From contig NC_133773.1 in the NCBI RefSeq assembly GCF_003597395.2, forward strand, positions 64,759,730-64,823,729: a stretch of 64,000 nucleotides of DNA, read 5' to 3'. Below the pieces are notes generated by a model. It was not told the origin of the DNA, ran no database searches, and saw nothing but the letters and a program-made list of their open reading frames with translations. Origin of the DNA: Chelonoidis abingdonii. Lineage: Eukaryota > Chordata > Testudines > Testudinidae. Shown here piece by piece: positions 1 to 11,899 of this stretch (its first letter is position 1; every line of letters starts with the position of its first letter). Made by a program: the position numbers and the translations under genes.

Positions 1-380
1 TAAAACAAGTAATCATCTCTTCTCTCTTATGCCTCTCTAGTCCATGAGGAACATTAGGCCTTCACCACTGCATTCCAGCTTTGCCTGTCTTCTGCTGTGG
101 TCTTAGCTTCTTACCAAGTCATTCTGATAGCTTACAATTCTGCTTCTATTGTGCATTTCCATATTCTCCTTTGTCTACTTCATCACCTCTTGCCTGGGGT
201 TTCTTGTCCAATGCCTGTCTTCTTATGTTACTTTCCTCCATGTATGTCCTAGCCATCTCCATTTTTATTCCATAATTTCATCTCCTGTTGGTTTCTGTTT
301 CATCCTCCACCAGACCTCTTCATTGGTGATATTTTTCTGGCCATCTGACATTGAGGTTTTGTCTAAGACAGCTGTTTATG
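1..380. other. No recognised feature
   Basis: Intronic, pyrimidine-rich AT-leaning sequence. The two overlapping open frames on the plus strand (64 and 83 codons) are rich in Ser, Phe and Cys, as expected from chance translation of such sequence. Confidence 0.6.
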
Positions 381-399
381 AAAACCTGGAGCTTAGATA

Positions 400-1420
400 A
401 TAACTTCTTAAGTCTCCAAGTCACCAGAAAGGAAGACCAACTTTACAATGGTGTTAAATATTTCAAGTTTATCTTGGAGAGCAAGATTTCTATTTCTCCA
501 GATCAGCTTTAAGATAACAAACGCCCGTTTAGCCTCTGCTATTCTGGCTTTAATGTCTTCATTTACAATGCTGACAAGATATATAGAATATATATCTTCC
601 ACATCAGTCCCAGAAAGTGGTATAAGTATTTTTTGTTGTGTGTGGATTCTCATGCTTTTAGTTTTCTTTAATTGTATGTAGACCTGGAGATCATGTCTCT
701 GTGGGTATGGGATAGAAAGTTGATGTCATCTGCAAAGTCAAGGTCCTCTAACTTCTCTATGAAAGTCCATTGTATGCCTCATGGCTATTCTATGGTCTCT
801 CTCGTTACCCAAGCCACACTCAATAAGATCACGGGTGACATCAGACATCTTTTTCTGACCCCTGTAGTAAACTCGAATGGTTTAGTCAGCTTGTTATTAT
901 GTGTAACTTCCCATTTCATATTGTCATGGAAGCTCTGAATGCTGTTCACAAATTTCTGAGGGATTCCATAGTGATGTAGCAACTTCCATAAAACTGTCCT
1001 TTCCATTATATCAAAGACTTTTTGGAAATCTATAAAAAATTCATATAAAATGACAGGATCATCATTACTACTTGATCTAGACATGATTTCACCTGTCTGA
1101 CCCCTGCCTATTCTCATCATAACCTTTATTCTATTGCTTTCTTTATTCTGTCTGAAAAAATCTGTGTACCTATCTTACTTGGGAGAGACAGCAATTGAAT
1201 GCCCCTCATGTTTTTCACTGGCTGAAGTCTTCTTTGTTTGACAGCTTCACTATATGATCCTTTTCCCACTCATTTATTTTGGGGTTTTTTCTTCTTCCAA
1301 CACGTTTTGTAAGGTCTGTCAAACCGTCTACTGTATTCTTTGAGTCCACCTTAAAAACTTCCATTGGAATGTTATCCAGATCTGGTGCCTTTCCACTTTT
1401 TAACCGATTGCCCTACCTAC
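400..1420 (-). mobile_element. RTE-clade LINE relic (reverse transcriptase, C-terminal half)
   Basis: Read on the minus strand, three broken frames follow RTE reverse transcriptase in the right order. About 1415-1210 resembles the 'APGLDNIPMEVF' core before the fingers region. 1120-785 contains FIDFQKVFD, the palm motif A region, then YGIPQKFVN and TGVRKRCLMSP, the degraded 'TGVRQGCLLSP' block. 653-408 contains DIKARIAEAKRAF and a decayed '...LYGSETW' ending. Stops and frameshifts separate the parts, and the YADD motif B-C stretch between the last two blocks is not recognisable. The endonuclease domain is missing, as in a 5'-truncated copy. It lies in the same orientation as the host gene, inside intron 1. 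Confidence 0.8.
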
Positions 1421-1837
1421 TTCTACTCTGGTGATAGGTCCACAAATACATATTAATAAAAATCCAGGAAGAATTTCAAGGGTGGAAGTATATGGGGGTT
1501 TTGGCAGAGGAAACAGGAGAAGACTTGAAAAATCTCTTCTTCCTTTTAATCATTTTCAGTAAATGTTTACACTTCATTCACAAAAATTAAGAGCCAAATT
1601 TCCATAGAGAAAATGTTTCAGGATTCTTCCTTTGCATCTCTTCCACTATAAGTACAATGAGAGAATCTGACTGTATGCAAAATAACTTTTGAACACTCCC
1701 TTATTTCTATCAGAGTTGAAATGTGACAAGGCGCAGGGACACTACATGGTTCCCAGTAAATGAGAGGTTTACTCAAATTCTTTTACCCTCCCATGAATAC
1801 CCACATAAGTGGAAAAGCTATAAAAAGGATGAACTAA

Positions 1838-2067
1838 GACTATGTCTTCACTGCAGAGTTAACTCCTCTGCAGTTAGCCTAGTTCAAGTAAGAGCAGCCA
1901 CACTAGCAAATAACACTCAAGCTGCACAGATGGATTGAATTAGCAGCTAATGAGTTTCTGCTATCTCAAGTGTAATTTATACCCCCCCCCCCCCCCCGCG
2001 GACCAACTTGAGTTAAAAAACCCACAGGGCAACAACTGAGTAAACTCTGCACTGAAGACAAGCCCTC
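1838..2067. mobile_element. Small non-autonomous DNA element (MITE) with C17 tract
   Basis: The left end (ATGTCTTCACTGCAGAGTTA) is matched, with differences, by the inverted right end that reads GAGTAAACTCTGCACTGAAGACAAGCCC. These form about 30-bp terminal inverted repeats around 230 bp. The interior carries a run of 17 C at 1982-1998. There is no coding capacity. The superfamily and target duplication are not clear; the ends resemble the Harbinger/hAT-type small elements elsewhere in the window. Confidence 0.65.
1982..1998 (+). repeat. Poly-C tract
   Basis: Seventeen consecutive C bases inside the small inverted-repeat element. Such a run is prone to polymerase slippage and to sequencing-length error. 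Confidence 0.9.
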
Positions 2068-2237
2068 AGACTGAAGGCCCGATATTCCACTGACTTGCAC
2101 AGTTGTTTACACCTGTTCAATGGGAATGTAAAATGCCAAATCAGAATGCAATATTTTACACCACTTAGCATTCATTTGACATATTTGCAACAGAGTGGAG
2201 AATTAAGCTGCCAGCTCAGAAGGAGAAAATCTGAGCA

Positions 2238-4119
2238 AGGTCTAGTCTACACTACGCGTTTATACCGATTTTAGCAGCGTTAAACCGATTTAACGCTGCA
2301 CCCGTCCACACAATGAGGACCCTTGAATCGATAAAGGGCTCTTAAATCGGTTCTGACCCCTCCCAACGAAGAATAGCGCAAAGCGGTATACCGAGATAGG
2401 GTAGTTGGCAAATCGTAATGGCCTCGGCGGTTCCCACAGTCACTGGGGAGCTGCTGGAAAGCAAATCTGAACTCGACACAGCAGTAACAGAAGCCCAGCG
2501 AACTTTTAATGCATCACTGTTGCCCACATGGACTCGATCACATGGGTCCGATAGCATCCAAAGCCAAAAAGAGCTGCAGCAGACCATACGGAGATACGAT
2601 CGACACGCAGGGTGAGACAAATCTATCTACAATCTGTTACAAAATCCAAACAGAAGAATGAATCAACCAGCAAGATACAGACCAGCGCAACAGAGGTGTG
2701 ACAAGCGCTAACAGAAAGCCAAAACGAATCAAATGGAAATCATGGAGGAAGGGAGGAGACGAGACCAGATCCCAAGTCCCGCATTCTCCGAAAGTATGCA
2801 CTTCTGGCTGAGCTCCCAAGCCGTGAGGTCATAACACATTGTCGGTGTCAGGGTAATACCGCTCAATTTCCCCCCCCGGTAAAGAAAAGGAAAAAAAACA
2901 CGTCTTGACTTTTCCAAGCACCGAGTCAAACTACGCATGCCGCGGAGAGACGCGGCTGTGCACTAAAACACACATCCTTCCTCCCTCCCGGGCAGACGTA
3001 CAGTGCAGAGGCTGAGCGCCTGACATCACCGGTATCTCCTGGGACCCAGTGATCAACCGGGGCGCCGGGTAAAGAAAAGAATAAACCCCGGTATTCCCTC
3101 AGATGCACACGATAGGCGTAACCATTTCCCATCATCATGCAACGGGCTGAACTTCCATCACCACCCTGCAGTCTAAAGAAAAATTCTTACTGCCGGACAT
3201 CACACAGCGGAATGCTGGGCTCCTCCCACCATTTAAGTCCTCGTTACTACATACAGCTGGAGCGCGTCCCTCATTCTATTCTCACTAAAGAGAGTCAGTG
3301 TCTTACCACGCATCTATAACTTCTCACACACAAAGGGGACCTGAACGCAGCGCAAAGGTTGGGGGAGAGGGAAGCCAACGGATGGTTGTTGCAGCGGCAC
3401 CCCTGATGGCATGCAGCTCACATTCGTGGACTACACGAGCGCTGTGCTCTCTGTCTCTGGCTATCAGTACACGGCAATATCTAGGACGATGAACTATTTT
3501 TAGATACAAAAGGAGGAATGACCAGGATCATTCCCTTGTCTTTGCGCCTCGGCGACTCAGCGAAGTCACAGGAGCACCAACTAGATCAGCGACAGAACGA
3601 CTCATACAGCATCTCATCGCAATTTAACATGGCATGGCAGACGTACAGAAAGACGGTAACATCTCTGCCTACCTGCAAAGCAAAGAATCTGGCGTGACGC
3701 GCAGAATCCGCTCTGTCAGCGCCATACACATACGGTGACATGACAAGGCAAACAGGCGAATGTGCCATCTAATGGCGCGTGCCAGGGCAATACCAGGAAA
3801 GGGCGGAAAATGTCGCCATGCGATTACGAGAGATGAGATGTAGATCTGATCTATACGCCAAAGTAACCTCAACACTGTTTTTGCACCATCATGCATTGGG
3901 ATCTCAACCAGAATTCCGATGGGCGGGGGAGACTGCAGGAACTATGGGATAGCTACCCACAGTGCAACATTCCAGAAATCGACACTAGCCTCGGTACATG
4001 GATGCACACCACCGAATTACTGTGCTTTGTGTGGCCGCGTGCACTCAATTTTATATAATCTGTTTTACAAAACCGGTTTATGTAAAATCGGAACAATCTT
4101 GTAGTGTAGACGTCCCCCT
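2238..4119. mobile_element. 1.9 kb DNA transposon, probably non-autonomous
   Basis: The left end AGGTCTAGTCTACACTAC and the inverted right end AGGGGGACGTCTACACTAC form terminal inverted repeats sharing GTCTACACTAC. Subterminal sequence repeats ACCGATTT/AAATCGG-type words at both ends (2264-2350 and 4070-4092). The interior is richer in GC and CpG than the surrounding intron, so it can be mistaken for a promoter. Short open frames on both strands (up to 92 codons) show no transposase motifs. The sequence around 3930-4030 (ctgcagga actatgggat agctacccacag) resembles a widespread turtle DNA-element interior. No clean target duplication is visible, so Harbinger versus hAT is undecided. Confidence 0.7.
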
Positions 4120-7100
4120 CAACAGCACTCGCTAACCTAATTCTAAGGACTGGGTTGATCCAGAGACTGAGGAAGTTTTTAACTGATATTTCCTTTTGCT
4201 TATATTACCTAGCTTGCTTTCTGTTCATAAAGATTTTCTCCAGAATACTTGTTATGTTTTGTTTCTACTCAACCATCCCACCAACTTACAGAGATTAGCT
4301 GTTTTTATAACATTATTTATCTGTTATTTGTAATTACATCAGAGGACCCATTAATACAACAGGACTTAAAACCAGATAATCACATGCTCCCACAACATGT
4401 TAACTATATATAAACCCAGTGTAATATTGGCAATATGCTCTCTCTGCAAAGGGATCAAAAGGCAGGTGCATGCTGCAGCTGATACAAATGTGGATCAAGA
4501 AGAATGCATAAATCTTCTGGACTCTGAAAACTTAAAATAGTATCCCACAAGTCTCTCAAGAATGTGAAAATTATACTGCGGCTTTGTGCAGATAAACATT
4601 ATGAGGTTTCATCTATGTGGTGTTCCCAAGTATTTCAGATTCAAATAAAAGCTGTACAAGTCTTCCGAACAAGGAATAACAGGTCTGAGTAAGCCACAGT
4701 GTGCAATTAATTTATTGGCTCCAAAGCAATCAGGTACATATTAAACGTTCACATATGGGAATGCTACTTCTGTTGTTCTGTAGTACAATTGCTTTACAAA
4801 GCTATGTACTCTACTGAAAGTTATTTGTCTACTGGGACATCCTCCAGAGAGCTCACTCACCATGAGGTTCACTTTGCATGACATCCAGTTTGCGATTGAG
4901 GTGAAAATAGCTCTTTTTTACATACAAAAAGCCATAAAGAGGTGGAGTAATAGCCTAAATTCCACTCAAATAAGCTAACCTTGTGAAAAGGAGAGCAGAC
5001 TGCAACAGTTATGAATTGCCAGACAGGTCTAATGACTACATGAAAAACATTGCTATAATGCAATACCACTGCTGCAGGCGGCAAAGCACAACTCTGCTAC
5101 TACATGTCAGCTGGAATAATAATTAGAACCAAAAAGTTAGGATTAAATCCTAACCATGTAGATGACTTTATCTACAGAGTTCAACATGAAACGTTCACTA
5201 GAATGGCTCTCATGGGTTCAAGGTATACATTCTGTTTCTCTCTCTGATATGAAAGTACTGTATGAAGTGCAAAAAAAAAAGCCCAGCACAGTTTAAACAC
5301 TAATTTGTGATTCAAGGTCTGTAAATCTATTAGAAAACAATAACTGCAAGAAATCAGATTTAAGCAAACTGCATTCAATATTCAATTTTAGATACGTAAC
5401 AAACGTAGAAAAAAGGCAGGAGTGCACAGAAATGGGAACATGTAGGGAACTTTCCACACTACTAAACCAAACTTTACATAACAGAGAGGAGTAGCTGAAA
5501 TAAAGAGAGGTTACAAGTAGTACTGTAAATAGTAGTGGTATTAATGTTAGCAGTAAACTACAAAGCAAATAATGAGTTTTAAAATGTTCTTGCATAGTTA
5601 TTTACTACACTCATTACGCATTTGAAGATTTGTTAAAACTTTTCCAATTTGCCACAATCCCTTGTTTAAAACTTTAAAAAGGGTGTTGTACAACTCTTTA
5701 ACTCTTTCCATTAAAGGGTTTTAAAGTTTCACACCAAACCACATTTTGAACTAAACAAACAGATTAAACTATAGAAGTTTTTCAGATCTACTTTTCCTTT
5801 TAGACAAATACAATTCTGAACATGTGACATCTCTTTGCCAATGAAGAAGACTGCACAAAACTGCACCACCCAGCATTAGTCAGCAGATTTTCTTGGTAGT
5901 TATCAGACCAGTTATAGCTGGTAGCAGAACATTTAGATCTAACTGTTTTGAAATGCATTCCTTTATTGTCAGTAGTTTTCTTATCTAAATATTCAATTTA
6001 AATTAAGTTTATTCTTGAAATCATTACTTTCTGAGTCTTGTAAGATTTGGATTGGGGATATATAAAATCCATAGGCTTCTATAGGACTGCTTAGAGTTTT
6101 GAATTAAGTGAACTCAGTCGTTCAAGAAAAATCCAGCATCAGCCCCTGCCCATACTACAATCAGTTACCTTCCCCTACAGAGCCTCAATCTCTCTTTGAA
6201 GATATGTAATGTAAGAAGTGGGTAACCCCATGGCTTATTGTGAGAGGCCAACCAGGGGTAGGAGATTCAATGAACGCTGGCTCTTCAGCTGTACATTAAA
6301 ACTCCAACCACGTTCATGGAGCTTTTTGCAGGCCACAGGCTGAAGGCTGAAGTGTATCAGCCTCCAGTGGACTTCAGATTTGTTGTAAATAATTCAGGCA
6401 GCTCTACTAAGAGTGGTATCACTCTCAACTTCAGAATTTTTTATAGACTACACTTTTTATCATCTTTTAACAAATTGTTGCAGGAACTAGAACACTAAAT
6501 CATAAGCAGAGGTGCGTTGATGAGACAGTCATTTGTAGAAAACCAGGACATACACTCGTGTGCTTTCTGTGATTGTTGCTATTCATGCTCAAAACTTGAT
6601 TCAATGTGAATTAATATTTCTAACCGGTTGATTTTGGTCATGTGTTGATTGATCTCAAACCTTTGGTCTCCTGAAGTTCTATAGTAGTGTATCATTTTAT
6701 AAATGCAGATTACAGGTAAACTATTTTGTTATACATGGCATCTGATAATAGGTTTTCCTGTCATCTTACACAAGTATTATGTAATATTCTTGTACCTATA
6801 CCCCGATTTCTATAGTTTTATGGAATTGCTTTACAAAACTTATCTTGCCCCACAACAGCCAAGAATATGGCTAAGGGACCTACATTCTCCTGTCACTTCT
6901 ATATTGTGGCCAAAATTTGCTGATAGATCAATAGACAAATCTCCTTTGTGGTAAATGAGTTGCACTCACTTCTGCCAGTGGTGCATTTTACCCATCCAAC
7001 TTATCAAATGTTGAAACTATAGAGCCATGAATGGGGGAATGAAAGACCAAAGGATTGGTTCAGAATTGGCAGGATGAAAGGAGTAACAGGAAAAGAGAGA

Positions 7101-10100
7101 TGGTGAGGCGTAATAGGAGGAAGAAAAATGCAAATCATCCCTGAATCAAATCTTATGCAAGAGAGATTGGGAACGTCTCAAGAGTAATTGAATCCTAGAA
7201 TTTTTTTTCTTGGCCCCTGTTTTGGTATGGGTACAAAGATGGCAATGAATGTATTTTAGAGAACTATAATACAAACTTACAAAGCTTTGTAAACCTGCCA
7301 ACCCATTCAAGCAGAACCCTCTTGGTCAAAATTACACAGAAATGTGGAAACAATTCATCCATATAAATAGCAGCCTCCACCAAGTATATCACATACTCCA
7401 GTCTCAAGCCTACCAAATGATCACTCACCTTTGAACCTCCAAATGTAACCACTTATTAATCTTTAGTTTTGTAATTCAACTGAGTAAAGATATTTCAGAA
7501 TTAAATAATTTAAGACTCCTTAATGCCAAGCAGAGTTTACAAATAAACCTTCAAGAAAGCTGAACTGATTATACCAAAGGGCTGATAAAAGCAAGTATAT
7601 AGTTTTAAGTGGTTTCATGTAGAACTATATTGGCCCCACAGCACCCATCATGTTGAATTCCTGGCTGATGATAGTAAAATACTTATTTCTCACAAGAATT
7701 TCTACCTTTTATTTGTGTACAACAATTCAGCCTGGGTAATCAGTATCTAAAATGTAATTCCTCATATGCACTATAACAAGAGAACTCCTTACATTTTCCC
7801 TCATCCCCCGGCCAAAAAAAACCAAAACACATTGAGTCACACTGTACAGTTATATCTTCAAGTTAATGGTCTAGATTCTTGACACTAAGGCCCTGATCCT
7901 GCACATACTTATAAACATGCTTAACTTTATTCAAGCAATAAAGTTATTAACTAACTCCCAAAGCAGTTTGAACCAATAATAGCTACTCTAGCATGCAGTC
8001 ATTACAATTTTAATTTGTTTTGTAGTACAACTGTTTGGCTAGATATCAATTTAGCAATTAGACAAAACTTTTTATTTCTAAGTTGAGGAAGAAAAATGTT
8101 TCTCCCTCCCAGCCACCACCACCCCGCCCCCTTTTTCTTTGAACCAAAACATTGTATATAAAGCTTTGCCATGTGAACAGCAACATCTCCTAGCCAACTA
8201 TAAGGCGTTTTAACCTGCCTCTAGCTAAAAGCTATACAATCTTTAGGTTGCTGTAGAGTTTAAAAAAATCACTAATTAAATCAAGTTAAAACTGGTCTGA
8301 CCAACATTACTGATCCCCCAAATAATTAAAGTATGTCAAAACAATTAAGTATTGGTTTTAGTTTTGGCTAAACTTTTGCACTTACTTAGTCTAATGTAAA
8401 AGTTAAGAGCTAGAAATGAAAGCATAGGTAAACAACAACTCAGATGGCTATACTATATGAACTACATTTAAATATAAAGAGTAACATTTCTGGAACTCTT
8501 TTATGTTTCTTCTGGGTTTGTATTTGTTACAAGACTCTGATGCACTTAGTGTACCTTACAAAGTGACAAACTGGATCATTAGCTACCTGAAGCTTGACCT
8601 CAGGCAGCTGCATTACCTGTGTATGAACAGTGTCTAAGTTGTGCTGTCAGATATAACTATTTGTATTATCCATAAATATTTATTTTATAGCAATTCTACC
8701 TCTCTCCTGTGTAGCAGTTTCACTTTTCAGACTTTCTTATTGGTCAGCTAGGCAATAAGGCCTTCCTGCCTATTTAAGACCCTGTTGCACTGTCACATAA
8801 CAAATCTCTTGTGGAAGACTGACAACCTGTTATGTCTCTCCCCTGAACTCTGTCTGCTTTGAGAAAACAATGGTAATTCATACACTTCAATATGTTCCTT
8901 GTATACACCACATGAATAAGAGAGTAAAGCATATTTTCATTACATTTGCCCTGAATCCACTTTGTCTCTATCTGGCTCCCTAAAACCTCCATCAGTCAGA
9001 TGAATGGGGAGGATGGGAGGTATTTCTATTCTCACACAACACAGATATTTTCCTGTACTGAGGACAAAGGTTAGTTTGATTAATTTTCCTGTCAGGGTAT
9101 AGCTGGGTTTCTGACTCTTTTGATCACTTTCCCTTAGCCCTTTGCAGTTGCTCTGATTAGAGACTGATCCCTGTGCTGCTCTTTGATCAGTAGCCCTGGC
9201 AGTCTGCAGGTGCCATATGTCATCACATTAGCAAACAGCAGCAATATTAATCTCTTCTTCTGGTAAAACTGATAACACTACACATTCTATTAATTCACAT
9301 AATGTCTGTAACAGGCCACTTAGTTCTTCATTTGTTTTGTATTAAGAGACGCAGTATATAATACTTAATCAAGGGAGTTCCAAGTTCAAAGCTGACAGTT
9401 TTTGCTGAACTGAGCAAGTCTTTAAATTTGCATTTCTGTTATGTTTCATTTATAACCTACTAAAACTTTGGAAGTATTTTGCTTGTGCCTTTATGTTGGT
9501 TTGTCTAGGAAAAACAACAATCCAGCTAACAGGCAAACTGCTAAGATTTTTCCCCTTATATATTGGCATACATCACTGGAAAACAGGGTGTTTAATAGCC
9601 TAATTGTAGACATTCTGCATAAATAGTGTGGTTTCATGTGCTACACAATATTTCTGTTTTTAAAGTAGTCTTTAAAATGACTTCATAATAGTAGATCAAG
9701 AGAAAAGGCCCTTAAAAATCTGAATAATGTATATCATATGGAGTTCAGAGGCTAAGCAAATTACACACCCTGAAGCTGCCCTTGCTGTATGAAAGGAGCC
9801 TTTCTCCAGCTCTGAGCAATCCCCGCCCAAGGGAACTTGCATCTGAGAGTTTTCTAAACATTTCAGGTACACTTGAAAGCTGAAAGTAATTCTCATTTCC
9901 TATGCAGGAATAGCTGGTTTCCACACATACAAAATAGTGCTCATTCACCAACAGAAACAAAAACACCCCACCAGCGAAGGAAGGATTAGGGCACAAAGGT
10001 GTAGTTAGAAAAACAAAAAGGAAGAAAAGAAACATTTTAAACCACCACCCACAAAATAAAGTCTCCAAACAGGCTGTGAGCTTCTTTCTTTGCTATCTTC

Positions 10101-10432
10101 CAGCTAGTAAATGGGTGCCCTTTTACCTCTCCTGCTTCAGTTAACGAGGCTGACAAGTTTCCTGGAGTGACAAACACACAGCGAAGACAGACCTGCCAAG
10201 TCTCATTCATTTGGGCTTCGATCTTAAAGACTTACTCGGGCGATGCAAGATTTTTTTTTCCCCCTCCCGCAGTGAGTTTCAGTGCACGGCGTGTTGTACA
10301 TTGTGAAGTTACACGCACTTGAGAGGGTCCCAGCTTCGTGACAGCCCGGCCTCCGAAACTGCAGAGTTAATGCACCCCTCCTTCCCTACCCACCTCTCCT
10401 TCCCTAGCACGGAGGGGGTCACCGGCCGTGCC

Positions 10433-10711
10433 TTACCATTCTGCTCCTTGGCGCTGGAGAACTGCAGCTTGACGCTCAGATTGGACTCCGCTTGGGCTCC
10501 ATGTCTCTGGCTGGCCAGGGCAGATGTCAGCAGGAGTAGGGCGAAGAGGAGCATTTGGCTGACCGAGGGAAGTTATCACACACACCAGGCACGTTCGGCT
10601 CGCCGGCAAGTCCCGAGTCTCTTTCACCACCACCAGGCGCCGGCTGCGCCGCTGGGGAGAAAGCAGCCCTGAGCCTGCTTTGGCAGCGCAGAAGTGCAGG
10701 GTAGTTTCCAC
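10433..10711 (-). other. Upstream ORF overlapping the PDGFC start, first alternative frame
   Basis: An ATG at 10711 lies 157 bases before the PDGFC ATG, in a different frame. The frame runs past the PDGFC start; its genomic stop falls at 10435-10433, inside the intron, so in spliced mRNA it would continue into exon 2. If the leader starts upstream of 10711, this uORF would compete with PDGFC initiation. The peptide is Arg- and Pro-rich with no recognised domain, so any role would be in translation control rather than as a protein. Confidence 0.4.
10437..10554 (-). CDS. PDGFC: PDGFC exon 1 coding part (signal peptide and N-terminus)
   Basis: Platelet-derived growth factor C is a secreted growth factor with a CUB domain and a PDGF/VEGF cystine-knot domain; proteolysis releases the knot domain, which signals through PDGF receptors. 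Only the first coding exon is here. The ATG at 10554 opens 39 codons plus one base. It begins with a hydrophobic signal peptide (MLLFALLLLTSALA), followed by a hydrophilic stretch containing QAESNLS and FSSAKEQN, which I recognise as the vertebrate PDGFC N-terminus. The frame stops at AATG|gtaagg, a consensus splice donor (GT at 10436-10435), leaving a phase-1 intron as expected for this gene. The start context is weak (C at -3, C at +4). The CUB and growth-factor exons would lie below position 1 and are not in the window. The identification is from remembered family sequence; an N-terminus this specific makes another gene unlikely. Confidence 0.93.
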
Positions 10712-10934
10712 ATAATCCCATCCAAAACTCTTGTACTAGCGCCTTTCTCCGTGTCTCAGGTGGGGGGCGGGGGGGCGCTAAAGGATCAAAGCAAAGGCTG
10801 GACCCAAACCAGCTTCGCAAGGGCTCCGCAATCCGCGCCGGGCTGGGAGGGAGAAGGCTGGCGAAGGCGTCCAGCGCACACTGGGGCCAAGGGAGGAGGG
10901 GACGAGAGGATTCGCCGCTGCCTGGGAGCAGCAC
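10527..10934 (-). other. Upstream ORF overlapping the PDGFC start, second alternative frame
   Basis: An ATG at 10934 opens 135 codons in the third frame and ends 28 bases inside the PDGFC coding exon. Together with the ATG at 10711, both alternative frames carry an upstream ATG that reads through the PDGFC start. It matters only if transcription begins above 10934. No domain is recognisable, and the GC-rich setting makes long open frames likely by chance. Confidence 0.3.
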
Positions 10935-11600
10935 CTGTCAGCTCCACAAGCAAAACAGCAGGAACAGCGCGGGGAGGGGGCGGGGAGCAAGGCCCCTTCT
11001 TCGCCCTCTTCGCGACAGCCGCGCTGCCAACCGGGCAGCGTCCCCCGCCCCCCCGCGAGGGTCCGCTCTCCCTCCCGCGCGTGGCTCTGCCCTGCCCCTC
11101 GGCGGCCGGCCTCAGGGGAGGGAACAAAGTGCCCGTCCCAGCGCGCACAGCCGGGGCAGGCGGCTGCTCCTGCTGCTGCTCGACTCTCCCCAGCCAGCGG
11201 CTGCACGCAGCCCGAGCCCGGCACCTGGTTTGAGTTTGACGCAACAGCAGTTCGCGTTTAAAGAAAGAGCCGGGACTAGCGCCGCCGCCCGGAGCCCCCA
11301 CCGAGCCGGCCCGGCTCCCCTCCCCCAGAAGCCTGCCCCTACTCCCTGCGGTCCCCCTCCCAGAGCCCTTCGGCCCTTCTCTCGCCCCCCGGATCCCCCT
11401 TCTCCTCCTGCCCCGCACCCTCTGCCTGGATCCTCTGCACGGGGCCGCCCGGCCCGGCCCGGCCCAGGGCTGCCGCCCGGAGGAGGTTACCCCTCGCGTC
11501 GCCAGGAGGGGCGCGCAGGGAGGCGGAGTGGCCAGCCCAGCCGGGGGCTGCTGGGGTGGGGGGAGCTTGCCACTGCTCGGGGGAGCGGGGCAAAGCAGAG

Positions 11601-11618
11601 CTGCTGCTGCTGCTGCTG
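11601..11618. repeat. (CTG)6 trinucleotide repeat in the CpG island
   Basis: Six CTG units on the plus strand, read as CAG in the PDGFC direction, followed by CA. It lies upstream of the coding exon in the promoter or leader. A shorter, impure CTG run lies at about 11165-11180. Confidence 0.9.
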
Positions 11619-11899
11619 CAGCCGCCTGGCTCTCCCTGCCGTTGACTGCCAACAGGTGCGAGCAGAGCCGGGCTGGGGCTGAGCACCGCTAGTCTCGGCC
11701 CGCCCCGGGCAGAGGGAAAGGCTTCAGAGCAAGCAAAACAAATGTTAACCTGCCAGACAAGGGCCCCACGTCTCCAGTGAGCCCCTGGCGCTTGCGAAGG
11801 CCGCCAAGACCCGGGAGGGAATATTCGGGCGAGTTCTGCCCTCTCTCTCCATGCCCCCGCCGCTCCTGCTTTCATCAGCTGGATGTTTGTTGCCAGGTC

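Larger units (their letters stand above)
1..10436 (-). other. PDGFC: PDGFC intron 1 (5' part, continues past the window)
   Basis: The donor GT at 10436-10435 begins the intron, and no acceptor followed by CUB-domain coding sequence is visible below it, so exon 2 lies outside. This fits the very long first intron of PDGFC in other vertebrates. Repeats are concentrated at 380-1420 (RTE relic), 1838-2067 and 2238-4119 (DNA elements). From 4120 to 10260 I see AT-rich sequence without recognisable coding regions or clear repeats; short open frames there are chance. Conserved enhancers could be present but cannot be judged without an alignment. Confidence 0.85.
10260..11890 (-). promoter_or_regulatory. 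PDGFC: CpG island with presumed PDGFC promoter and 5' leader
   Basis: GC content and CpG frequency rise sharply at about 10260 and fall again near 11890, with the first coding exon at the downstream edge in the transcribed direction. Runs of CCGCCC/GGGCGG-type boxes occur through 10750-11480, and I see no clear TATA box. This is the usual CpG-island promoter arrangement. The transcription start cannot be fixed by eye. The long open frames on both strands here reflect the shortage of AT-rich stop codons, not genes. Confidence 0.85.

Noticed and set aside
2342..3896. Several 60-92-codon frames suggesting genes in a GC-rich block
   Set aside because: All fall inside the DNA transposon and show no transposase or host domains.
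10319..10672. 117-codon plus-strand frame over PDGFC exon 1
   Set aside because: Antisense shadow of the PDGFC exon and leader; no domain.
10786..11652. 288-codon minus-strand frame and 150-179-codon plus-strand frames in the CpG island
   Set aside because: Low-complexity Ala/Pro/Arg/Gly-rich translations on both strands; explained by GC-rich sequence with few stop codons.
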